Origin: Candidatus Schekmanbacteria bacterium
Lineage (GTDB): Bacteria > Schekmanbacteria > GWA2-38-11 > J061
Reading direction: 5' to 3'
Assembly (NCBI GenBank): GCA_003695725.1
Contig: RFHX01000053.1
Coordinates: forward strand, 1 to 8,465
Length of the DNA: 8,465 nucleotides
Every line of letters starts with the position of its first letter. Positions within the stretch are counted from its first letter, which is position 1. The position numbers were made by a program, and so were the translations under genes. The notes under the pieces are model-generated. The model saw nothing but the letters and a program-made list of their open reading frames with translations. It did not search any database and was not told where the DNA came from. Shown here piece after piece: positions 1-6,916 of this stretch.

Positions 1-1
1 A

Positions 2-1123
2 AAGATATTTAAGACAACATCAAACGCTTATTCTTCAACAGGCGATGGGATGAGCATTGTTTACAATGCAGGACTTCCACTTGAAGATATGGAATTTGTC
101 CAGTTTCATCCAACAGGGCTATATAAACTGGGAATATTGATTACTGAAGCGGCACGAGGTGAGGGAGGAATCTTATATAACAGCAAAGGCGAAAGGTTTA
201 TGGAAAAATATGCGCCAACAATAAAAGATCTCGCTCCTCGTGATATGGTCTCCCGGTCCATATATACTGAAGTAAGGGAAGGAAGAGGAATCGATGGTAA
301 GGATTATGTCCATCTTGATTTAACGCATCTCGGGAAAGAGGAGATTCAGCTCAAATTGCCTGATATAGCAGATTTTTGTAAAATTTATCTTGGTATCGAT
401 CCTGCAGAAAAACCAATTCCTGTCCAACCAACAGCCCACTATGCAATGGGTGGAATCCCCACCGATAATGATGGAAGAGTCATCATCGATGGAAACAATA
501 CGCCAGTGCAGGGATTTTATGCTGCAGGTGAATGTGCCTGCGTATCTGTGCATGGAGCAAACAGACTGGGAACGAATTCTCTCCTTGATACTGTTGTTTT
601 TGGAAGAAGAGCAGGCAAGGCTATAAGAGAATATCTCAGGTCAGCAGTGCTTGAGCCATTGCCGGAAGATGTCCTTGATAGGACAAAGGAGAAAATAGAT
701 AAAATTAGAAATGGGAAGGGAACGGAGAAACTTGGTGATATAAGAAAATCGATGCAGGAAGCAATGATGGACAAATGCTCGGTTTTCAGAACAGAAAAGG
801 GATTAAAAGAAGTCAAAGAACATTTGAAAGAACTTCGTTCGAGATATGAAAATATTTCTATTTCAGATAAAGGAACAGCTTACAATACTGACCTTTTTGA
901 AGCGATAGAGTTCGGTTGTATGCTGGATCTGGCTGAAGTGATTGTCGATTGCGCTCTTAATCGGCAGGAAAGCCGCGGTGCTCATTACAGAGAGGATTTC
1001 CCAAATAGAGATGATGCCAATTGGCTTAAGCATACATTGGCTTATAAGACAGAAGATGGAATCAAGATCGATTATAAAAAGGTATCCATTACCCAGTTTG
1101 AACCTAAGGAGAGGAGATATTAA
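2..1123 (+). CDS. sdhA: Succinate dehydrogenase/fumarate reductase flavoprotein subunit, 5'-truncated by window edge
   Basis: This is the catalytic FAD subunit that interconverts succinate and fumarate and passes electrons to SdhB. The frame is open back to base 2, and the residues encoded there ([12 protein letters not shown]) are family-conserved. The ATG at 50 is therefore internal, and by comparison with E. coli SdhA about 200 N-terminal residues, including the dinucleotide-binding motif, lie outside the window. Visible active-site residues are the HPTG histidine (codon 107-109), the threonine of the TEAARGEGG segment, the catalytic arginine of APRD (239-241), the histidine of HYAMGG (437-439) and the arginine of GANRLG (563-565). 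The C-terminal [14 protein letters not shown] segment is also typical. Two bases separate the stop from sdhB. Whether it works as dehydrogenase or fumarate reductase in vivo cannot be read from the sequence, so sdhA rather than frdA is a choice made from the sucCD context. Confidence 0.95.
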   Translation, partial: KIFKTTSNAYSSTGDGMSIVYNAGLPLEDMEFVQFHPTGLYKLGILITEAARGEGGILYNSKGERFMEKYAPTIKDLAPRDMVSRSIYTEVREGRGIDGKDYVHLDLTHLGKEEIQLKLPDIADFCKIYLGIDPAEKPIPVQPTAHYAMGGIPTDNDGRVIIDGNNTPVQGFYAAGECACVSVHGANRLGTNSLLDTVVFGRRAGKAIREYLRSAVLEPLPEDVLDRTKEKIDKIRNGKGTEKLGDIRKSMQEAMMDKCSVFRTEKGLKEVKEHLKELRSRYENISISDKGTAYNTDLFEAIEFGCMLDLAEVIVDCALNRQESRGAHYREDFPNRDDANWLKHTLAYKTEDGIKIDYKKVSITQFEPKERRY

Positions 1124-1125
1124 AA

Positions 1126-1827
1126 ATGGAAGTTACCTTAACAATATACAGATACGACCCTGAAAAGGATAATAAACCTTACTACAAAACTTACAAGGTC
1201 GAAGTAGATGAAATGGACAGAGTTGTCGACTGTCTCAACAAGGTAAAATGGGAGCAGGATGGCACATTGACCTTCAGGAAATCCTGTGCTCACGGAGTTT
1301 GTGGTTCTGATGCAGTAAGAATAAATGGCGAGAATGCTCTTGCCTGCCAGAAACTTGTCAAGGATTTAAAAGGGGGCAAGGCAACGATTGAACCATTACT
1401 CGAGTTTCCTGTCATAAAGGATCTTGTGGTTGATTTGGATCCCTTCTTCAAGAATATTGAAAAGATAAAACCCTACTTTATAAATAATACGCCCCCGCCC
1501 GATAAAGAGCGTTATCAAAGCAATGAAGACAGAGACAAGATAGATGATCCGGTTAAATGTATTCTTTGCGGTTCCTGCACATCATCCTGTCCGTCATATT
1601 GGTATAACAAAGACTATTTAGGTCCGGCTGCTCTTCTTAAAGCACATCGCTTTATTCTTGACAGCCGAGATGAGGGAAAAGAAGAAAGGATTCAAATTGT
1701 AAATAACAGAAATGGACTTTGGAGATGTCATACCATATTGAATTGTAACGAGGTTTGTCCAAAGGAGATTAACATTACGCAGGCAATATCAGAACTTAAG
1801 AGATTTGTGCTTGCTTCTAAACTGTAA
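1126..1827 (+). CDS. sdhB: Succinate dehydrogenase/fumarate reductase iron-sulfur subunit
   Basis: This electron-transfer subunit carries electrons from the SdhA flavin to the quinone site. The 233-residue length is normal for the family. The N-terminal plant-type ferredoxin domain has C54, C59 and C74 for the [2Fe-2S] cluster, with D62 at the fourth ligand position, as in E. coli SdhB. The C-terminal domain has C145-C148-C151-C155-P plus C201, C207 and C211, the pattern for one [4Fe-4S] and one [3Fe-4S] cluster. The quinone-site histidine after C201 (RCHTI) is present, but the second tryptophan of the usual CPS-x-WW motif is tyrosine (Y160; CPSYWYN). The start is supported by AAGGAGAGGAG at 1106-1116. 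The gene follows sdhA directly with no sdhC or sdhD between them, and 18 bp separate it from sucC. Confidence 0.96.
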   Translation: MEVTLTIYRYDPEKDNKPYYKTYKVEVDEMDRVVDCLNKVKWEQDGTLTFRKSCAHGVCGSDAVRINGENALACQKLVKDLKGGKATIEPLLEFPVIKDLVVDLDPFFKNIEKIKPYFINNTPPPDKERYQSNEDRDKIDDPVKCILCGSCTSSCPSYWYNKDYLGPAALLKAHRFILDSRDEGKEERIQIVNNRNGLWRCHTILNCNEVCPKEINITQAISELKRFVLASKL

Positions 1828-1845
1828 GGGAGATGAGGTAAGAGA

Positions 1846-3006
1846 ATGAAAATTCATGAGTATCAAGCAAAAGAAATATTAAAGAAATTTGGTGTAGCTG
1901 TGCCGCAGGGTGCTGTGGCTTATACTCCTGCTGAAGCCAAAGACATAGCAAAAGAATTAGGAGGCGGTATTTGTGTAGTCAAAGCACAGATTCATGCAGG
2001 TGGCAGAGGAAAGGGAGGAGGCGTAAAATTAGCTAAATCCCCTGATGAGGCTTTTGAGCATGCAAAAAGTATATTGGGAATGAATCTTGTAACACATCAA
2101 ACAGGTCCTGAAGGGAAAGAAGTAAAGCGAGTCCTTGTTGAAGCAGGGGCAGATATTGATAGAGAACTTTATTTGGGTATCGTCATCGACCGCGCAACAT
2201 CGAGGCCTGTTATTATGGCAAGTGAAGCAGGCGGAATGGAGATTGAAAAAGTTGCGGCTGAGACACCTGAAAAACTGTTGAAGGAATATGTTGATCCAAG
2301 AGTTGGGCTTCAACCCTTTCAGGCAAGAAAACTTGCTTTTGGGCTTAATTTGACAAAAGAGCAGGTAGGCAAAGCTTCCAAATTCATAATGGCTCTTTAT
2401 AATGCGTTTATTGCAACAGATGCATCCCTTGCTGAAATAAATCCTCTAGTTGTGACGAAACAGAATGATGTTATAGCTCTTGATGCCAAGATGAATTTCG
2501 ATGACAATGCCCTATACAGGCATAAGGAAATCGAGGAGTTGAGGGATTTTGATGAAGAAGAACCATTAGAGATAGAAGCATCCAAGTATGATCTCAATTA
2601 TATAAAACTTGACGGTAATGTGGGTTGTATGGTCAACGGAGCCGGACTTGCAATGGCAACAATGGATATAATTAAACTTGCCGGAGGAGAACCCGCAAAT
2701 TTTCTTGATGTAGGCGGTGGAGCAAATGTTGAAAGAGTTGCCAATGCCTTTAGAATTCTTATGTCAGATAAGAATGTAAAAGCAGTATTGATTAACATTT
2801 TTGGCGGAATTGTCCGCTGTGACAGAGTGGCTCAAGGAGTAATCGAGGCAAGTGAAAAGGTCAAAATCGATGTGCCTGTAGTTGTCAGACTGGAGGGCAC
2901 AAATGCAAAGGAAGCTTCTGAGATTTTAGAAAAATCTGAGCTTAACTTTATTGTTGCAAATGGCCTCAAAGATGCAGCTGAGAAAGTTGTTTCAGTTATT
3001 AAGTAA
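1846..3006 (+). CDS. sucC: Succinyl-CoA synthetase (ADP/GDP-forming), beta subunit
   Basis: This is the nucleotide-binding subunit of succinyl-CoA synthetase, which interconverts succinyl-CoA + NDP + Pi and succinate + NTP + CoA in the cytoplasm. It is full length (386 residues) and aligns without gaps to E. coli SucC at the landmarks I checked. The ATP-grasp half begins with [10 protein letters not shown] and includes K46 and GGRGKGGG (52-59). E197 and the metal ligands N199 and D213 (EINP and ALDAK) are all present. The C-terminal ligase domain has the conserved [16 protein letters not shown] and [10 protein letters not shown] segments. GAGGT at 1835-1839 sits 6 bases before the ATG. It pairs with sucD 33 bp downstream. 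Use of ATP or GTP was not determined. The placement between sdhAB and kor genes indicates the TCA-cycle enzyme rather than a malate-CoA ligase paralogue. Confidence 0.97.
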   Translation: MKIHEYQAKEILKKFGVAVPQGAVAYTPAEAKDIAKELGGGICVVKAQIHAGGRGKGGGVKLAKSPDEAFEHAKSILGMNLVTHQTGPEGKEVKRVLVEAGADIDRELYLGIVIDRATSRPVIMASEAGGMEIEKVAAETPEKLLKEYVDPRVGLQPFQARKLAFGLNLTKEQVGKASKFIMALYNAFIATDASLAEINPLVVTKQNDVIALDAKMNFDDNALYRHKEIEELRDFDEEEPLEIEASKYDLNYIKLDGNVGCMVNGAGLAMATMDIIKLAGGEPANFLDVGGGANVERVANAFRILMSDKNVKAVLINIFGGIVRCDRVAQGVIEASEKVKIDVPVVVRLEGTNAKEASEILEKSELNFIVANGLKDAAEKVVSVIK

Positions 3007-3039
3007 AAAAACTAAAAAGGTTAACGGAGATTAGGGAAT

Positions 3040-3912
3040 ATGAGCATACTTATAGATGAAAACACAAAGGTGGTTGTTCAAGGAATTACAGGTGGAGAAG
3101 GTACATTCCATACAGGACAAATGATTGAATATGGGACAAAAGTCGTTGCAGGTGTAACTCCTGGAAAAGGCGGCACAGTGCATCAGGGAGTCCCTGTATT
3201 CAATACTGTATCACAGGCAGTCGCAGAGACAGGTGCAAATGCTTCAGCAATATTTGTACCTCCTCCTTTTGCGGCTGATGCCATAATGGAAGCAGCTGAT
3301 GCAGGAGTAAAGGTGATAGTGTGTATTACTGAGGGCATTCCAACATTGGATATGGTAAAGGCATATGAATATATTCAGGGTAAGAATGTCAGATTAATTG
3401 GACCCAATTGTCCTGGAATAATTTCACCGGGTAAATGTAAGATTGGAATTATGCCGGGTTTTATTCATAAGGAAGGAAGTATAGGTGTTATATCGAGGTC
3501 AGGAACCCTTACTTATGAAGCTGTAGCACAGCTTACAAATAGGGGGCTGGGGCAGTCGACATGTATTGGAATCGGTGGTGATCCAATAATCGGCTCAAAA
3601 TTTATTGATCTTTTGAAGCTCTTCTCTGATGATCCACAAACCGAAGGGATTGTAATGATTGGTGAAATTGGCGGAACGGCAGAAGAAGAAGCAGCAGAAT
3701 TTATCAAAGATAATGTTAAAAAGCCGGTAGTGGCATTTATTGCAGGCCAAACTGCTCCTCCCGGAAGAAGGATGGGTCATGCAGGAGCTATTATATCAGG
3801 AGGAAAAGGAACAGCCCAAGAAAAGATGGCTGCTCTTAAAGCGGCAGGTATTGCAGTGTCGCCTGATCCCTCATCTATTGGTGAAACAATGGAAGCTGCC
3901 TTAAAAGGTTAA
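3040..3912 (+). CDS. sucD: Succinyl-CoA synthetase, alpha subunit
   Basis: This is the CoA-binding and phosphohistidine subunit of succinyl-CoA synthetase. It has 290 residues, the standard length. The N-terminal Rossmann-type CoA-binding domain carries [14 protein letters not shown] and the TPGKGG loop (40-45). GPNCPG (121-126) holds the cysteine near the CoA thiol. The C-terminal half has the conserved IGEIGG (E209), and the active-site H247 lies in [12 protein letters not shown], where it is phosphorylated during catalysis. The start is placed at the ATG preceded by GGAG at 3026-3029, which gives the canonical [12 protein letters not shown]-terminus. The next gene, the ferredoxin-like korD, starts 38 bp after its stop, which fits one transcript. 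Confidence 0.97.
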   Translation: MSILIDENTKVVVQGITGGEGTFHTGQMIEYGTKVVAGVTPGKGGTVHQGVPVFNTVSQAVAETGANASAIFVPPPFAADAIMEAADAGVKVIVCITEGIPTLDMVKAYEYIQGKNVRLIGPNCPGIISPGKCKIGIMPGFIHKEGSIGVISRSGTLTYEAVAQLTNRGLGQSTCIGIGGDPIIGSKFIDLLKLFSDDPQTEGIVMIGEIGGTAEEEAAEFIKDNVKKPVVAFIAGQTAPPGRRMGHAGAIISGGKGTAQEKMAALKAAGIAVSPDPSSIGETMEAALKG

Positions 3913-3950
3913 TTGGAGTAAATTTATTAACATTGATAAAGGTTAAATAA

Positions 3951-4154
3951 ATGGCAAAGACGGCAAAAGAAATTAGAATTAATGAAAAATGGTGTAAAGG
4001 ATGTGAAATCTGTGTTGCTTTCTGTCCCACAGAGGTGCTGGAAATGAATGGGGCAGTAGCTGTGGTAAAACAGCTTGATAAATGCATTGTTTGCAGGCAA
4101 TGTGAAATAAGATGTCCCGATTTTGCAATAGAAGTTATTGAAAATGAGGGATAG
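3951..4154 (+). CDS. korD: 2-oxoglutarate:ferredoxin oxidoreductase delta subunit (2x[4Fe-4S] ferredoxin-like)
   Basis: This small (67-residue) iron-sulfur protein has two complete CxxCxxCxxxCP motifs: C15/C18/C21/C25 and C45/C48/C51/C55. That is the bacterial-type 2[4Fe-4S] ferredoxin fold. Its position immediately ahead of korABC matches the delta subunit of four-subunit 2-oxoacid:ferredoxin oxidoreductases, which relays electrons from the TPP-bearing subunit to soluble ferredoxin. AAAGG at 3938-3942 lies 8 bases before the ATG. It is followed by an unusually long 93-bp gap before korA that contains an inverted repeat. A free ferredoxin is the alternative, but the KWCKGCEICVAFCP start and the neighbours favour a dedicated subunit. 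Confidence 0.9.
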   Translation: MAKTAKEIRINEKWCKGCEICVAFCPTEVLEMNGAVAVVKQLDKCIVCRQCEIRCPDFAIEVIENEG

Positions 4155-4173
4155 AAAAAATAATATGTGTTGA

Positions 4174-4207
4174 GATATTCTATCTTTTAATGAATGCTTA
4201 GAATATC
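4174..4207. repeat. Perfect 9-bp inverted repeat in the korD-korA gap
   Basis: GATATTCTA (4174-4182) and TAGAATATC (4199-4207) are exact reverse complements around a 16-base spacer. As RNA they would form an AT-rich hairpin between the korD stop and the korA ribosome binding site. There is no following T-run, so a classical terminator is unlikely. It could be an operator or an mRNA processing or stability element that lets korD and korABC differ in abundance. The role is inferred. Confidence 0.55.
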
Positions 4208-4230
4208 GTTTCTATAGATTACATAAACTC

Positions 4231-4236
4231 TGGAGG
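4231..4236 (+). promoter_or_regulatory. Ribosome binding site that decides the GTG start of korA
   Basis: TGGAGG lies 11 bases before the GTG at 4248, a slightly long spacing. An in-frame TGA at 4239-4241 rules out any earlier start, and the next in-frame ATG codons are about 45 codons in, past the conserved YPITPSSE motif. An out-of-frame ATG at 4238 is only one base from the SD and encodes just five codons. Confidence 0.75.
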
Positions 4237-4247
4237 CATGAAAAAAG

Positions 4248-5381
4248 GTGGCTAAAAAGAAAGTTTTTTTACAAGGTAACGAGGCATGTGCAGAAGGCGC
4301 TTTGGCGGCAGGTGTTAAGTTTTTCGCCGGTTATCCTATTACACCGTCATCAGAAATTGCCGAAGTCCTTTCACGCAGGCTTCCGATGGTTGGTGGTAAA
4401 TTTATTCAAATGGAAGATGAAATAGCATCGATGGGGGCGGTCATAGGAGCATCATTGGCAGGGGCGAAATCGATAACAGCTACGAGTGGTCCGGGATTTT
4501 CGCTAAAACAGGAAAATCTTGGATTTGCATGTATTACAGAAGTTCCTGTTGTAGTTGTAAATGTAATGAGAGGCGGTCCCAGTACTGGGCTACCGACCTG
4601 CACCTCCCAATCCGATGTAATGCAGGCAAGATGGGGGACCCATGGTGACCATCCTATTATTGCGTTGGTCCCGTGGTCAGTTGAGGAGTCATTTCATCTC
4701 ACAGTCCGCGCTTTTAATCTTTCAGAAAAATACAGAACACCTGTTATTCTTCTCCTTGATGAGGTCGTTGGCCATATGAGAGAAGCAATTGAGATTCCTG
4801 ATCCTTCTGAACTTGAAATTGTAAATAGAAAAAAACCAACCTGCAAACCTGAAGAATATTTGCCCTACGACCTTAACAATGAAGTCAATCCACTGCCTGC
4901 CTTTGGAGAAGGATATCGCTTCCATGTTACAGGGTTGAATCATGATGCCACTGGCTTCCCGACGAATGATTCTAAACTTGTTCAAAAAGATGAAGAGAGA
5001 TTAATGAATAAATTATTGAATCATCTTGATGATATATTGACATGGGAAGAATATATGACAGATGATATGGAAATACTTGTCTATGCTTATGGTTCTACTG
5101 CACGCTCTGCAATTGCGGCTGTAAAGCAGGCGAGAGAAGAAGGCATAAAAGCAGGATTATTCAGGCCAATTACCCTTTGGCCCTTCCCAGATGATAAAAC
5201 GAGAGAGATGGTGAGTAAGGTAAAAAAGGTTATAGTGCCGGAAGTTAATCTTGGTATGATAATCGGAGAAGTAAAACGAGTTTCACCAAAGGAAGACATA
5301 AATATCGTTGGAGTAAATAGGGCTGATGGAGAAACAATAGTGCCACAGCAGATACTTGATAAGATAAAGGAGCTTAGCTAA
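4248..5381 (+). CDS. korA: 2-oxoglutarate:ferredoxin oxidoreductase alpha subunit
   Basis: This subunit holds the pyrimidine-binding domain and the CoA-domain side of the ferredoxin-dependent 2-oxoacid oxidoreductase. The enzyme reversibly oxidises 2-oxoglutarate and CoA to succinyl-CoA and CO2 and reduces ferredoxin. It has 377 residues, normal for KorA. The start has the GNEACAEGALAAGVKFFAGYPITPSSE signature (9-36); in related pyruvate enzymes the threonine of YPIT contacts the substrate carboxylate. Next come QMEDEIASMGAVIGAS, SGPGFSLKQE and the GLPTCTSQSD region. The C-terminal domain contains YAYGSTARSA and RPITLWPFP. Translation starts at GTG, fixed by an in-frame upstream stop and TGGAGG at 4231-4236. 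Two bases separate it from korB. Substrate specificity is inferred from the adjacent sucCD and from overall similarity to known KorA sequences. Confidence 0.93.
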   Translation: MAKKKVFLQGNEACAEGALAAGVKFFAGYPITPSSEIAEVLSRRLPMVGGKFIQMEDEIASMGAVIGASLAGAKSITATSGPGFSLKQENLGFACITEVPVVVVNVMRGGPSTGLPTCTSQSDVMQARWGTHGDHPIIALVPWSVEESFHLTVRAFNLSEKYRTPVILLLDEVVGHMREAIEIPDPSELEIVNRKKPTCKPEEYLPYDLNNEVNPLPAFGEGYRFHVTGLNHDATGFPTNDSKLVQKDEERLMNKLLNHLDDILTWEEYMTDDMEILVYAYGSTARSAIAAVKQAREEGIKAGLFRPITLWPFPDDKTREMVSKVKKVIVPEVNLGMIIGEVKRVSPKEDINIVGVNRADGETIVPQQILDKIKELS

Positions 5382-5383
5382 AA

Positions 5384-6202
5384 ATGAGTATTTATGAAAA
5401 GTATATGCGAATAGACAAGTTTCCGCACATATGGTGTCCGGGATGCGGATATGGAATTGCAATGAAATCTGTTATGAGAGCTATTGATAGAGTAGGTATA
5501 AAAAATGATGATATCACTATGGTTTCGGGCATAGGATGTTCAAGCAGGACACCGGGCTATCTTGATTTCAATACCCTTCATACAACTCATGGACGGGCAC
5601 TTCCTTTTGCCACAGGCGTTAAGATGGCAAAGCCTGAAATGAATATTATTGTAGTTACCGGAGATGGTGATGCAACGGCAATAGGTGGCAACCATTTTAT
5701 TCATGCGGCTCGAAGAAATATTGATATGACTGTTTTAGTGTATAACAACTATATTTATGGTATGACAGGAGGACAATATTCTCCAACAACACCACAAGGA
5801 AAATTTGCAACTACTGCACCTTATGGAAATATCGAGCCGCCTTTCGATGTATGTAATCTTGCTGCTGCTGCAGGTGCAAGCTTTGTTGCCAGAGGGACAG
5901 TTTATCATGCTGTGCCTTTGGATAAACTGATTGAACAAGCTCTCAGGAAGAAGGGATTTTCAGTGGTTGAGGTATTGAATCCTTGTCCTACTTCATTTGG
6001 CAGAAGGAATAAACAGCCAACTCCTGTAATAATGATGAACTGGATGAAGGAAAACTGTATTCCAAAGGTTAAATATGACAAAATGAGCGATGAAGAGAAA
6101 GTTGGTAAGATTCCAATTGGAGTTTTTGTTGACATAGAGAAACCTGAATATACAGAACAATATCAGCTTTTAATCGATAGAGCGCAAAGTCTTGCAAAGT
6201 AA
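5384..6202 (+). CDS. korB: 2-oxoglutarate:ferredoxin oxidoreductase beta subunit (TPP-binding)
   Basis: This is the thiamine-diphosphate and proximal [4Fe-4S] subunit of the 2-oxoglutarate:ferredoxin oxidoreductase. It has 272 residues, within the usual range. C18 and C21 (WCPGCGYG), C52 (GIGCSSR) and C201 (NPCPT) are the four cysteines expected to bind the cluster next to TPP. The TPP/Mg motif runs from GDGD (93-96) to the asparagines N121-N122 followed by IYGMTGGQ, and TTHGRALPFATG (67-78) is a second family signature. It starts 2 bases after korA with AAAGGAG at 5366-5372, so the two are probably translationally coupled. No key residue is missing. A pyruvate- or 2-oxoisovalerate-specific paralogue is possible but less likely beside sucCD. 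Confidence 0.95.
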   Translation: MSIYEKYMRIDKFPHIWCPGCGYGIAMKSVMRAIDRVGIKNDDITMVSGIGCSSRTPGYLDFNTLHTTHGRALPFATGVKMAKPEMNIIVVTGDGDATAIGGNHFIHAARRNIDMTVLVYNNYIYGMTGGQYSPTTPQGKFATTAPYGNIEPPFDVCNLAAAAGASFVARGTVYHAVPLDKLIEQALRKKGFSVVEVLNPCPTSFGRRNKQPTPVIMMNWMKENCIPKVKYDKMSDEEKVGKIPIGVFVDIEKPEYTEQYQLLIDRAQSLAK

Positions 6203-6231
6203 AGTTTATAAAAAAAGAGGTTAATATAAAA

Positions 6232-6783
6232 ATGGCTACAAATAATAGTAAAACTGAGATAAGATTGAGCGGTTCAGGTGGTCAGGGATTAATTCTTGCA
6301 GGCGTTATTCTGGGCGAAGCTGCGGCGATTTATGAGAACAAATATGCTTTGCAAAGCCAGTCTTACGGACCGGAGGCAAGAGGTGGTGCAAGTAAATCCG
6401 ATGTGATTATTAGCGATGAGAAGATTGATTTTCCTAAAGCTACAAAAATCGATGTTCTTCTCGCATTAACACAGAAGGCATTAGATAAGTATGTCGTTGA
6501 TCTTAAAAGCGATGGCATTCTTATTGTTGACCAAGACCTTGTCAAAAATGTGCCTGAGGATAAATGCGGAAAACTTATTAAAGTTCCTATAATTGATATT
6601 GCACGAAAAAAAGTAGGAAAGGTTATTACGGCAAATATTGTTGCTTTGGGCGTATTGGTAGGCGCAAGCGGTGTTGTCTCAAGGGAAGCTATAGAAAAAG
6701 CAGTCCTTGCCCGCGTACCAGCTGCCTTTAAAGACCTAAATAAAAGGGCTTTGGAAGAAGGATTTAATGCTGCCGGTGTGTAG
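6232..6783 (+). CDS. korC: 2-oxoglutarate:ferredoxin oxidoreductase gamma subunit
   Basis: This gamma subunit completes the four-subunit oxidoreductase. The 183-residue length and the two family signatures are typical: GSGGQG (14-19) near the N-terminus, and QSYGPEARGG (43-52) followed by SKSDVIISD. A conserved valine/isoleucine-rich central fold follows, with TANIVALGVLVG (about 137-148). AGAGGT at 6216-6221 lies 10 bases before the ATG, and 29 bp separate it from korB. It ends the metabolic block. The following 133 bp contain a promoter-like sequence and the next gene is a regulator, so the operon probably stops here, although no strong intrinsic terminator is visible. Confidence 0.93.
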   Translation: MATNNSKTEIRLSGSGGQGLILAGVILGEAAAIYENKYALQSQSYGPEARGGASKSDVIISDEKIDFPKATKIDVLLALTQKALDKYVVDLKSDGILIVDQDLVKNVPEDKCGKLIKVPIIDIARKKVGKVITANIVALGVLVGASGVVSREAIEKAVLARVPAAFKDLNKRALEEGFNAAGV

Positions 6784-6831
6784 GGATTAAGCTGTAATTG
6801 GTCCTCTCTCATATAGAAGATAAGAATTGGA

Positions 6832-6894
6832 TAAAGAGTCTTATTGTCGAAATCTTCTCAATAGATTAAAATTTGAGGGCATATAGACTCTTTA
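6832..6894. repeat. 10-bp inverted repeat bracketing the putative promoter
   Basis: TAAAGAGTCT (6832-6841) and AGACTCTTTA (6885-6894) are exact reverse complements with a 43-base spacer. One arm lies just upstream of the putative -35 and the other just downstream of the expected start. This would suit a looping operator, but a long-loop RNA stem or chance are alternatives. Confidence 0.45.
6844..6872 (+). promoter_or_regulatory. Putative sigma-70-type promoter for the regulator gene
   Basis: TTGTCG (6844-6849, 4 of 6 to TTGACA) and TAAAAT (6867-6872, 5 of 6 to TATAAT) are separated by exactly 17 bases. A start near 6879 would leave a leader of about 38 bases. In AT-rich DNA such matches arise by chance, so the call rests on spacing and position. 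Confidence 0.45.
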
Positions 6895-6916
6895 AAGACG
6901 GTAGCTAAAAATTTAT

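Larger units (their letters stand above)
6784..6916 (+). other. Intergenic region between korC and the regulator
   Basis: This 133-bp AT-rich gap holds overlapping dyads. AGAAGAT (6815-6821) pairs with ATCTTCT (6852-6858), ATAAGA (6820-6825) with TCTTAT (6839-6844), and TAAAGAGTCT (6832-6841) with AGACTCTTTA (6885-6894). The three cannot all form at once, so alternative RNA folds are possible. No GC-rich stem followed by a T-run is present. Confidence 0.5.

Noticed and set aside
50-52. ATG as the start of sdhA
   Set aside because: The frame is open to the window edge and the residues before this Met are family-conserved, so it is an internal methionine of a truncated gene.
517-816. 99-codon minus-strand frame over sdhA, and other 60-90 codon frames on either strand
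   Set aside because: All overlap strongly conserved genes in another frame and show no family motifs or convincing ribosome sites.
3731-3744. TGGCA...TTGCA resembling a sigma-54 -24/-12 promoter inside sucD
   Set aside because: The GG and GC dinucleotides are 8 bases apart, not 10, and the match lies within conserved coding sequence.
5800-5809. AAAATTTGCA inside korB as a fourth operator copy
   Set aside because: It is only a half match, lacks the left TGC arm and lies in conserved codons, so chance is the simpler explanation.
4248-6783. Pyruvate or branched-chain 2-oxoacid:ferredoxin oxidoreductase
   Set aside because: The four-subunit D-A-B-C order beside sucCD and the overall KorA/KorB-like sequence favour 2-oxoglutarate, though substrate specificity is not proven by sequence alone.
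6363-6812. 149-codon open frame on the minus strand over korC
   Set aside because: It lies antisense to a clearly conserved gene, shows no recognisable family and has a low-complexity Ser/Thr/Pro-rich composition typical of a shadow frame.
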